Positions 52,101 through 56,661 of a DNA stretch of 64,000 bases are shown one piece after another. The notes under the pieces are model-generated. The model ran no database searches. It saw nothing but the letters and a program-made list of their open reading frames with translations, and was not told the origin of the DNA. How positions within the stretch are numbered: the stretch's first letter is position 1; each line of letters starts with the position of its first letter. A program made the position numbers and the translations under genes. The stretch is from Streptomyces collinus Tu 365 (GTDB taxonomy: Bacteria; Actinomycetota; Actinomycetes; Streptomycetales; Streptomycetaceae): NCBI RefSeq assembly GCF_000444875.1, contig NC_021985.1, positions 7,770,170 to 7,834,169 on the forward strand, written 5' to 3'.

Positions 52101-55100
52101 GGAGAGCGACCTCGCCATCGCCGGTGGGGTGAGCCTCGTGCTGTCCCCGCAGACCGTGGTCGCCGGCAACCAGCTCGGCGTGCTCGCGCCCGACGGCCGG
52201 TGCAAGGCGCTCGACGAGAGCGCCGACGGGTACGTCAAGGGCGAGGGGGTCGGCGTCGTCGTGCTCAAGACGCTGTCGCGGGCCCTCGCCGACGGCGACC
52301 GGGTGCACGCGGTGATCCGCGGCAGCGCCGTCAACCACGGCGGCCGCGCGTCGTCGCTCACCTCGCCGAACCCGCTCGCGCAGGCGGATCTGCTGGTCGA
52401 GGCGTACGGGGACGCGGACGTGCCGATCGAGACGGTGTCCTACGTCGAGCTGCACGGCACCGGCACCGCCCTGGGCGACCCGGTCGAGATCGACGGCCTG
52501 GTCCGCGCCCATCGCGCGCTGGCCGCCGGGCCGCCGGTCACCTGCGGCATCGGCACGGTCAAGAGCAACATCGGGCACCTGGAGCCCGCGGCGGGCATCG
52601 CCGGCGTGATCAAGGTGGTGCTGGCGATGCGGCACCGGCAGCTGCCGCCGACCCTGCACCTGTCGCGGCTCAACCCGCTGATCGACCTGGACGGCACTCC
52701 CTTCGAGCCGGTCCGCGAGACCCGGCCGTGGACACCGAGCGACGCCGACGGCACGACCGTGCCACTGCGCGCCGGGGTCAGTTCCTTCGGCTTCGGCGGG
52801 GTCAACGCCCATGTCGTCCTGGAAGAGCCGCCCGTGACGTCCGTGCCCGTGGACTCCACGGGGCCGGAGATCTTCGTGCTGTCGGCGCGGGACGAGGCCG
52901 CCCTGCACCGGTACGCCCGGGCACACCTGGCATTCCTCGGCGACCGGCAGCCCGCGCTCTCCTCTCTCGCCCACACCTCGCAGGTGGGCCGGGTTCCGAT
53001 GCCGGTGCGCCTGGCCCTGGTCGTCAGGTCCGTGGCCGAACTGCGGGACCGGCTGGCCGCCTTCCTGGCCGGTGACATCGAGGCGACCACCGCGACCGGC
53101 GACCACGACTGGCTCACCGAGCCGGAGGGCGTCAGCTACCTGCGCCGGCTGGCCCGGGAAGGGCGGCTCGATCGGATCGCCCGCCTCTGGCAGGCCGGCG
53201 CGGCCGTGGACTGGGCCGCGCTGCGCACCGATCGGCCCGCCCTGACGTCCATGCCGACGTACCCGTTCGCCCGGGAACGGCACTGGCTGGCGAGCCCGTC
53301 CGCCGCGCCGCCGGAGCACGAGGCGCGACGCCTGCTGGCCAAGGAGTGGGAACCGGCGCCGGCGGCGTCGGGGCCGGCGCCGACCGCGCCGGTGGTCCTG
53401 GTCCGGGCCGAGACCGAGGCGCTGGCGACGGCGGCGTTCGGTGACACGGCCCGAGTGGTCCGCCTGGACGACACGGACGAGGAGACGGGGCTGCGGGCGG
53501 CCGCGTCGATCGGCCGGGCGCCGGTCGTGATCGACCTCGTCGACCTGTCCGCGGTGCCGGTGCCCGACGTACGCGTCGACTGGGCCCGCATCGTGCTGGC
53601 CCGTGAGCTGATCGCGACGAACCGAACCGCCGGCTTCGCCTATCTGCACCTGACCCGAGGACTGGTGTCCTTCCGCGCGCACAGCCCGACGCTGCGAGGA
53701 GCGGCGTTCGCGGGACTGGTCCGGATGCTCTCCGCCGAGTACCGCGGGGTGTTCGCCCGCACCGTCGACGTCGACTTCACGGACCCGGACGCGCTGCGCG
53801 ACGTGGCCGGCGCGGAGCTGGCGGCGACCGACCCGGTCACCGAGGTGTGCGTGCGTGACGGCGTCCGGTACACGCCGACGCTGCGTCCCACCGGCTGCGC
53901 CACGGCACCCGCCCGGTGGTCGGACGATCTGGCCGGGCGGCCGGTGGTGATCACCGGCGGCACCGGCGCGCTCGGCCGTCTGCTGGCCGCGGAACTCGTC
54001 GAGCGGGGAGCAAACCGGCTGGTACTGCTCGGCCAGTCCCCGCTGCCCGCCCGCGACAACTGGGCGGAGCTGATGGCCGCACCCGACACCGATCCGGCGC
54101 TGGCGGCCCGACTGCGCGACCTCAGCGCGCTGGAACGCGCCGGGGTGCGCCTGGTGATCGAGAGCATCCCCCTCGAGCGCGCCCGGGAGGTACTGGACCG
54201 GATCCGGCGGGAGTGGGGACCGATCGCCGGGATCGTGCACTGCGCCGGTCTCGGCGTGATGACCGACCCGGCTTTCATCGGCAAACGCACCGCCGACATG
54301 CGGCGGGTGGTGGAACCGAAGACCACGGGCCTGCAGGCGCTCCTGGACGCGTGCGGCGACGACCCGCTGCGCTTCGTGGTGCTGTACTCGTCGATCGCCG
54401 GTCAGGTGCCCGCGCTGGCGGCAGGGATGAGCGACTACGCGCTGGCCAACTCGGTGCTGGACCGGGTGGCCGAGTACCGGAACGCCACCGGCGCCGACAC
54501 GCCGGTCTTCCGGTCGGTGCAGTGGCCGAGCTGGCAGGCGGCCGGCATGCCGGAGGTGGACACCCCTGTCTACCGGGAACTGGGGCTGCGGACGCTGCGC
54601 CCGCAGGACGGCGTGGCGCTGCTGGACGCGGCGCTGGCGGGACCCGACCCGGTCGTGCTGCCGTGCCTGGTGGACACCACCCGGTTCGACGCCCGGGCCT
54701 TGTTGGAGGTTGCCGTGCCCGGGAGTTCTGTGCCCGGGACTTCCGCGCCGGGGACTCCCGTGCCCGGGGCGTCCGGGCCCGGGACTTCCGCGCCGGGGAC
54801 TCCCGCGCCCAGGGCGTCCGGGCCCGGGACTTCCGCGCTCGAAACCACCGATCCCGGGACTTCGGTGCCCGGGCACCCCGCGCCAGGGGCCTTGGCGCCG
54901 GTCGCCGCCGCGGACCCGCCCACGGCTCACGGGAGGCGGACCGGTGACGGCGTGCGGAGGCTCACCGAGGTCTTCGCGACGACGCTGCGGCTGGACGCCG
55001 CCCAGATCCGGCCCGACGCCGACTTCGCCGACCTCGGTGTGGACTCCATCATGATCGTCCAACTGCTCGCCGCGCTGGAACGTGACCTCGGGGTGGTCGC

Positions 55101-56661
55101 CGAACCCTCGGCGCTGCTGGAGAACCCGACCATCGCCCGGCTGGCCGCCGCCCTCGACGACCGGCTGCCGGAGCAGCCTGCGCCCGGGAAGCCGGAGCCG
55201 GTGCGCGCGCCGCAGCCGCGACCCGCCCAGGTGAGAGGGCCGGAGCGGGGAATCGCGGTGGTGGGCATTGCCGCCCACTTCCCCGGAGCGCCCGACCACG
55301 CCACGTTCTGGCGCAACCTCGTCGGCGGCGTGGACTCGGTGACCGAGGTGCCGCCGTCGCGCTGGGATGCCGATCGCTTCTGGCACCCCGCCCCGCAGCC
55401 CGGCAGAACCGTCAGCAAGTGGGGCGGATTCCTGGACGGCATCGAGGACTTCGACCCGGACTACTTCCGGCTCGACCCGGCCGGGGCCGCCCACGTCGAC
55501 CCGCTGGTGCGGCAGTTCCTGGAGGCCGGGGCGGAGTGCCTGGCCGACGCGGGCCTGACGCCCGCCGAAGTGGCCGGTCGCCGGGTCGGGGTCTTCGCCG
55601 GCGCCCGGGCGGCGAACTTCGGCGCGCACCATGCCGCCGCGACGACCCACTCGATCAGCGGCATGGCGCAGAACTTCATCGCCGCCCACCTCTCGCACTA
55701 CCTCGACGTGCGCGGCCCCGCCGTCGTCGTCGACAGCGCCTGCTCCTCGGCGCTGGTCGCGGTGCACCTGGCCGCGCAGAGCCTGCGCACCGGCGAGTCC
55801 GACCTGGTGATCGCCGGCGGCGTCGAGATCCTGCTCGACGAGGTGCCGTTCGTCGGCATGAGCGGCGCGGGGGCGCTGTCACCGAGCGGCCGGTGCCACA
55901 CCTTCGACGAGCGCGCCGACGGCATCGTCCTCGGCGAGGGCGTCGGCGCCCTGCTGCTCAAGCGGGCCGAGGACGCGATCCGCGACGGCGACCGGGTGTA
56001 CGCGGTGATCGAGGGCAGCGCCGTCAACAACGACGGCCGCACCATGGGCATCACCACGCCGAACCCGAGGGCGCAGCGCGAGGTCGTCGAGTCCGCACTC
56101 GCCGCGGCCGAGGTGTCACCGGTGCAGCTCGGCTACGTCGAGGCGCACGGTACCGGCACCATGATCGGTGACCCGATGGAGCTGAAGGCGCTCACCGAGG
56201 TCCTGCGCGGCGCCACCGACGAGGTCGGCTTCTGCGGTGTGGGCAGTGTGAAGACCAACATCGGGCACACGCTCAGCGCGGCCGGGATCGCCGGCCTGAT
56301 CAAGGTGGTGCTGTCGGTGCACCACGGGCAACTGCCGCCCACCTTGCACTGCGCGACGCTCAACCGGCGCTTCGAGTTCGACCGGTCGCCGCTGTTCCCG
56401 GTCCGTGAGCTGCGGGACTGGACCGGGCGGGACGGCGTACGCCGGGCCGGAGTCAGCTCGTTCGGCTTCGGCGGCACCAACGCCCACATGGTGGTGCGCC
56501 AGGCCCCGGACGGCCATGTCCCGCTGCGTGAACCGCTGGATCCGCCGCGCTACCGACGGCGCCGGTTCTGGTTCGACGTCCCGGTACCGGCCTCCGCAGG
56601 AGCCAACGGGCGCCACGACGGCCCGACGCCGCCGGCGCCGTTCTTCCAGATCCAGTTCTGA
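37465..56661 (+). CDS. kirAIV: Giant trans-AT polyketide synthase 3 (KirAIV-type): rest of module 6, modules 7-10, KS of module 11
   Basis: 6,398 residues from the ATG at 37465, in a TGATG overlap with the upstream stop; the frame is open upstream but that part overlaps the real NRPS-PKS gene. Order: KS6 linker-DH6-KR6-ACP6, KS7-DH7-KR7-cMT7-ACP7, KS8-ACP8, KS9-KR9-ACP9, KS10-KR10-ACP10, KS11, short tail (ending PPAPFFQIQF). All five KS triads are intact and there is no AT, ER or TE. A TTA codon lies at 38785. Tandem repeats fill three ACP-KS or KR-ACP linkers. The last KS works with DH-ACP-KR of the next protein; that start is again in a TGATG overlap. Confidence 0.93.
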   Translation: MGNSTEDRAARLVVLSAGGRDQLDRYRAELVGWLQAHPEAALDRIESTLRTGREELAERLAVVVTGVAELTERLRDGTGVVTGTAGPATGEPVQAADLHEAARLWVTGTPVRWPEQASGRSARLSLPQPQPVTRRYWIEPPAALTADPAERLLTGDEFFLRDHALGQVRVLPAVAALEFAVDTAARAGHGRATGVDHVLWARPVLFTGEPVRVRLRFAPAADGVAYELRRLDDTPDGELCSTGTLRFGPTEPAPSLDLAAIRARLPRTTSADDCYAVFAALGGGYGPSLRGLRSMRSVPGEALAEVAVPDAADLPFDDFTLHPSLLDAMLQAALWTAADPSAPRPRELPFSIDRVEILGPLPEHGYAHAVATGTGHDIALADADGRIAVRLRGVVTRSVKDPADPVDTHLLAQRWQDAPVRRGAPATGRKVILEAGEDGCLPDSGPLVVVRLGDDDPLPSLVRLFRTWAAQPNRQPLRVLHVFRPSGAVTDARLLALDGMARSIANEHPDFRAAVITTDGADPRAVADAEAAADHEFRVRYTAAGRQVARWEPIAPAPAPLTPEGTVLVTGGAGALGRHLVSHLGPSARYVLTGRSADADLTDLRATGLDVHYLPCDLGAPGAAERLVERVHQRFGPLRGVLHLAGVTRDSFLLRKTDEDIAAVLGPKVDGTLALDRATAADPLDFFVCFSSMSGAGSPGQADYAYANRFLDAFAAWRRGSDRPGRSLSVLWSLWADGGIRMDADDTTQARIARRAGLRPLPTADALRAWDRALGHDGDHVLVAHGELDRIRALLDAPAPEPAPAPEPAPRAATGSATAAAEEFLRGVLAEVLQYPQEEIEADTAFEQYGIDSLLIMDLTRRLEDHFGSLPKTLFFEYQELRGLAGWFAEHHGGRLAELTPAPAPVPVPVQAPVVVATPDAAPSGERPAPPSADAPEPVAIIGVAARFAESDTLDEFWANLRAGRDLITEIPADRWDWRDYDEATPADRAAEYSRWGSFLRGIDRFDPLFFGISPREAEIIDPQERLFLQTAWHAMEDAGLTRADLRARRVGVYAGAMYGLYQLHEAADGRIGASSHASIANRVSYTLGVTGPSLGVDTMCSSSLTAIHLAVRDLRSGEAEMALAGGVNLHVHPYKYQFLGQGTFTSSDGRCRSFGADGDGYVPGEGVGAVLLKPLSAAVRDGDHIHGVILGSSVNHGGRTNGFTVPNPVAQSDLVERALAEAGCSAAALGYLEAHGTGTALGDPVEVRALARALGASGLPRGSLPIGSVKSNIGHLESASGMAGLCKVLLQMRHGELVPSLHADPVNPNIDFASTPLRVQTETAPWPRRDGLPRRAGISSFGAGGANAHLVVEEYVPGPAPAAAPGPWLFPLSARTPEGLRALAERLADAVDNGLADRLADVAYTLQHGREAWADRMVVLASTADELAGRLRAGTGTGVWTGSVRGRAASRAAAPAAADPAGLAAAWTSGATVAWPGTGRRLPLPGYPFEELRCWLTERMWAPSPAGPATHPLLDEIVPADSVDGLTFRTAFAPAHPLIDGHRVGDLRLLPAAAVLEMARAAAAHAGYPVPVRLRDVRWLRPLVVTGTVASARTRLRRDGAGLAFTLLGDTGDQLAQGLVEARADDVPEPVPVERIRAALPHRHDGADLYTDLAGAGLVYGPALRAVEWIASGTDEALASLRVPAEAARFADCALPPALIDGALHTFAVLRDRAGGPMVPFALAAAEVVGPLPEHVYAHVRTVGPDRYDLTLTDPDGGVLVLLRDLCLRPAPAAGTSDAGPAVTAVTAGPAVTERPVDDLMYLPRWSPVAAEPFTVPSTAPGSDTWLIRPSCAAPLAAALATRLGGSVTEIEPEHFVAPAGRPGHVIVLSGPAQGRTDDPAALDLAQERGVLALFRAAKALQRSGAPVRLTVVTEDALSTGTEPVRNPYAASLHGLALSLAQEQPRWRVAVVDRSSADPISPDVLDVPAGGPYALRAGVLHRRSLVPAAPTTTREAIRHGGVYLILGGAGGLGLELTEWLVRGYRAKVVLVGRSELDAGRRDRLRRLDPAGALVSYRRADATDPAALAEVVTAVRAEHGTLHGVVHATIVLRDQTVATMTEDTFRAVLDAKTRTSVALHRALVAADGLDFVLFFSSAVALSGSAGQANYAAGSTFEDAFAHHLDDVLAARSAVVNWGYWGTVGIVADDRHRERLARTGIHSITPAEGMAAVHDVLGRTDRQVVVIKATAEVLAAAGVERPAGERSDDELAPSAAALPPVARLLTETDQARLDEVVLGWLWELFRGEGVFRTVGERWSADELRRRLRIADGQSRLFAELLRVLTVAGFLRDDGSALIATDRRAPTDPENELVVLCEGQPALNRIDRLLRPCMHQLFGVLRGTVRATEVMFPGGSTELVEGAYRGSPVVDRANELVVAAVLDRVGRLGGPVTVVEVGAGTGGTTASLLPALAATGVELTYVYTDISPAFLQHGRQRFAERYPMVRFQQLDISGDPLAQGFPPGGADVVVAANVLHATPDLPHTLRAVALLLKSGGHLVLNEATSNVVTATLTFGLLDGWWLHRDTGLRLPGSPLLSGRGWRAALDLAGFTRSRALPADEGLTQHVVVAESGPAGPAAVTAPTAQPAPPPAAEPAPEPRTGGGGRLVEAARDYVKDAFVQVLEVPRDRLWLDETYENFGVDSLTVPRIADLLAERMGDLPPTLLFEHPTIREVADHLVERYPDRVRALLPDQPRPAPAQATEPAPAQATEPAPAQVTEPAPAQVTEPAGRPAKTAPAADTRIAVIGVAGRYPLADDVDAFWTNLRTGLDCIREVPAERWDPRTEPGANGTPVSRWGGFLDRIDEFDPRFFQMSMHEAELTDPQERLFLQTAWHTLEDAGYPRTRLRGSRVGVYVGVMYGHYQLFEDERGLAGGMGYASIANRVSYALDLHGPSLAVDTMCSSSLTAIHLACEALAAGGVDYALAGGVNLTPHPRKYRQLAAGGFTGESGRCRSFAAGGDGMVPGEGVGAVLLKPLAAAERDGDRILGVILGSAVNHGGKTGGYAVPSPGAQSEVVTSALRAAGVEPADVSYVEAHGTGTALGDPAEVAGLARAFGDRPAGSIAIGSVKSSIGHLESAAGIAALTKVLLQMRAGELTPSLHAEQLNPAVDWANVPFRVQREAAPWTGPRPLRAGVSAFGAGGSNAHLVVEQYRAEPRPGVVPMPAVFPFSGRDAQALRRIVERMLSRLRELGATGLRGEPGATGLAEIAAAAGLPVGAVDEPLDELGLDPATIMRLAGRETALHQGAVHSGSTLRQLAAAPPDAADIDLGRLSYTLQIGREAMAHRLAVVAHRTDELIEQLDAFLAGRPAGWTGVVTTEPGDPVAPSADPRDNARRWVQGEVIDWAGTAGSAPEPLPLPGYPFEPVRCWIRSAAPRAATPTPTRPAGSSGPALTTVLRLVSGVTGYPMTELDPAASFHDHGLDSLALLRLAGDVSAAFDLPVGPDQLLATPTAAALADWLAREHPQGAPARPAEPEPDDPVVIVGMAGTLPGSADLDEFWAALERGGDLFTEVPADRWDAREHHGDPAAHPERTRVTRAGFIGGIDRFDPLFFGISPREARWMDPRQRLLMRTVWAALEDAGMDPGALAGSDTGLFVGVGSGEYAELVQRSGAATDAYSSTGLAPSMLANRISYQLDLHGPSEPVDTACSSSLVALHRAAEALRLGRCGTVIVGGVSLMLSPVTFASLERAGMLSEDGVGRAFDADASGYVRGEGVGAVVLKRLSRARADGNPILAVLRGTAVNHGGRANSLTAPSPRAQADVIRRAHREAAVDPATIGYLETHGTGTVIGDPAETNGLREAFADLYQDWGHDAPARPHCALGALKNTIGHLEPAAGIAAVLRVLLSMRHGRITGDPHGPRPNPHLGLEGTPFELATGPREWAPPAPGVPRRAGVSAFGYGGANAHVVLEEYPAEEPVPAPGPVVFVLSARDPERLRAYARSFADRPDRWAHDLASTAYTLQVGRGAYPERLAFVTDSAEHAVATLRRFLAGDTAGIHTGRVERDADRTPCDGRGDDETAAAWTRGAQVDWHRRWAAPPRRRSLPTYPFAQERHWFTDGTTARPVSCFTATWQDEPVPAAGEHPGRVLVLGDLPVPGAVHVRAGTEYRDEGPVITIRPGEQDDYARLLAETPARIVHQWPLLAPGRDDLGLEAMFRIAKELTAGAARTPVRIQALVPEDALAEAWGGFDASLRAALPGTTFGVVRVDGAGDTGELLAEIAAHRLSGPAVRLSPSGRSVRVLSEIPARPVLPSPLRDGGVYLITGGLGGLGVLLARTLLSRGARVALTGRSPAAERAEQLAELRAHGTVAYYRAAVEDRDAMTRVVAEVIADLGGLDGLFHLAGTASRNPLPGKDVDELRAHLRARITGTRVLDEVTRDLPLDLFVLYSSLAGQLGDYGLVDYAVGARYLDGFADFRERERLAGRRHGRTVSVDWPMWRAGGMHVDTDDERRYLAGTGFRYLETAEGEQVLDLVLRLDRPQVAVLPGDPARMRDLVAGMRLRDDGVPALPAPPPTPAPAVAVSPELPTQLRELIGGILGIAPSALDPDAGFGEYGLDSFGLQNLAAALAARYDVTVPTTTLFGANTVTKLAAHLAAELPPAPVAKRTEPGPASSEPGPASSESAPAPVSVPHGVPAPAPVSVPHGVPAPASGSSSAAPAGHEPIAIIGLAGRLPGADDLEQFWQHLADGRDLITETPADRWDWREVARRFGGTARWGGFLTGVDLFDPLFFRISPAEAQAMDPQHRLFLEHTWGALEDAGCRPDRLAGGRVCVFAGVQFADYESMVLRGEHVNAHAGTGLARTMLANRISYLLDLRGPSESVDTACSSSLVALHRAVRSLRAGESDLAIAGGVSLVLSPQTVVAGNQLGVLAPDGRCKALDESADGYVKGEGVGVVVLKTLSRALADGDRVHAVIRGSAVNHGGRASSLTSPNPLAQADLLVEAYGDADVPIETVSYVELHGTGTALGDPVEIDGLVRAHRALAAGPPVTCGIGTVKSNIGHLEPAAGIAGVIKVVLAMRHRQLPPTLHLSRLNPLIDLDGTPFEPVRETRPWTPSDADGTTVPLRAGVSSFGFGGVNAHVVLEEPPVTSVPVDSTGPEIFVLSARDEAALHRYARAHLAFLGDRQPALSSLAHTSQVGRVPMPVRLALVVRSVAELRDRLAAFLAGDIEATTATGDHDWLTEPEGVSYLRRLAREGRLDRIARLWQAGAAVDWAALRTDRPALTSMPTYPFARERHWLASPSAAPPEHEARRLLAKEWEPAPAASGPAPTAPVVLVRAETEALATAAFGDTARVVRLDDTDEETGLRAAASIGRAPVVIDLVDLSAVPVPDVRVDWARIVLARELIATNRTAGFAYLHLTRGLVSFRAHSPTLRGAAFAGLVRMLSAEYRGVFARTVDVDFTDPDALRDVAGAELAATDPVTEVCVRDGVRYTPTLRPTGCATAPARWSDDLAGRPVVITGGTGALGRLLAAELVERGANRLVLLGQSPLPARDNWAELMAAPDTDPALAARLRDLSALERAGVRLVIESIPLERAREVLDRIRREWGPIAGIVHCAGLGVMTDPAFIGKRTADMRRVVEPKTTGLQALLDACGDDPLRFVVLYSSIAGQVPALAAGMSDYALANSVLDRVAEYRNATGADTPVFRSVQWPSWQAAGMPEVDTPVYRELGLRTLRPQDGVALLDAALAGPDPVVLPCLVDTTRFDARALLEVAVPGSSVPGTSAPGTPVPGASGPGTSAPGTPAPRASGPGTSALETTDPGTSVPGHPAPGALAPVAAADPPTAHGRRTGDGVRRLTEVFATTLRLDAAQIRPDADFADLGVDSIMIVQLLAALERDLGVVAEPSALLENPTIARLAAALDDRLPEQPAPGKPEPVRAPQPRPAQVRGPERGIAVVGIAAHFPGAPDHATFWRNLVGGVDSVTEVPPSRWDADRFWHPAPQPGRTVSKWGGFLDGIEDFDPDYFRLDPAGAAHVDPLVRQFLEAGAECLADAGLTPAEVAGRRVGVFAGARAANFGAHHAAATTHSISGMAQNFIAAHLSHYLDVRGPAVVVDSACSSALVAVHLAAQSLRTGESDLVIAGGVEILLDEVPFVGMSGAGALSPSGRCHTFDERADGIVLGEGVGALLLKRAEDAIRDGDRVYAVIEGSAVNNDGRTMGITTPNPRAQREVVESALAAAEVSPVQLGYVEAHGTGTMIGDPMELKALTEVLRGATDEVGFCGVGSVKTNIGHTLSAAGIAGLIKVVLSVHHGQLPPTLHCATLNRRFEFDRSPLFPVRELRDWTGRDGVRRAGVSSFGFGGTNAHMVVRQAPDGHVPLREPLDPPRYRRRRFWFDVPVPASAGANGRHDGPTPPAPFFQIQF
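40270..45640 (+). other. Module 7: KS-DH-KR-cMT-ACP
   Basis: KS7 has Cys1101 (DTMCSSSL). The DH has His1543 (HxxxDxxxxP variant) and LIDGALH. KR7 has GGAGGLG and YAAGSTF (Ser for Asn). The cMT has Glu2434 (EVGAGTGG). ACP7 has Ser2680. Expected unit: an alpha-methyl alkene, CH=C(CH3). Confidence 0.86.
45661..45756 (+). repeat. 24-bp in-frame tandem repeat, 4 copies, ACP7-KS8 linker
   Basis: Four copies of a unit encoding PAPAQATE/PAPAQVTE. The first two copies are identical to each other, as are the last two. Confidence 0.9.
45795..47970 (+). other. Module 8: KS with ACP-like insert, then ACP; no KR or methyltransferase
   Basis: KS8 has Cys2938, EAHGTGT and GHLESAAG, so it looks elongation-competent. 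ACP8 has Ser3461 (GLDSLAL). No reductive or methylating domain lies between them, although a kirromycin-like product would need a reduced, O-methylated carbon and an adjacent methyl branch here. Confidence 0.82.
47160..47370 (+). other. Serine-less ACP-like insert in the KS8 linker domain
   Basis: The segment contains VDEPLDELGLDPATIMRL, an ACP helix-II pattern in which the serine position is Pro3267. Confidence 0.6.
48005..51370 (+). other. Module 9: KS-KR-ACP
   Basis: KS9 has Cys3686 (DTACSSSL), ETHGTGT and GHLEPAAG. KR9 has GGLGGLG and YAVGARY. ACP9 has Ser4594 (GLDSFGL). It should yield a hydroxyl, the candidate ring oxygen of the tetrahydrofuran in a kirromycin-type product. Confidence 0.85.
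51393..51513 (+). repeat. Two in-frame tandem repeats (21 bp x2, 36 bp x2), ACP9-KS10 linker
   Basis: EPGPASS is encoded twice at 51393-51434. A 12-residue unit APAPVSVPHGVP is encoded twice at 51442-51513, the 36-bp copies being identical. Confidence 0.9.
51558..55170 (+). other. Module 10: KS-KR-ACP
   Basis: KS10 has Cys4862 (DTACSSSL) and ELHGTGT (Leu for the usual Ala/Thr). KR10 has GGTGALG and YALANSV and is clearly a sister of KR1. ACP10 has Ser5861. This is the first half of the second dehydrating bimodule. Confidence 0.86.
54715..54890 (+). repeat. 15-bp in-frame tandem repeats (PGTSA/PGTPV type), KR10-ACP10 linker
   Basis: Roughly a dozen five-residue units built on PGTSA, PGTPV, PGASG and PRASG. 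The 30-45 bp multiples are nearly identical. Confidence 0.85.
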
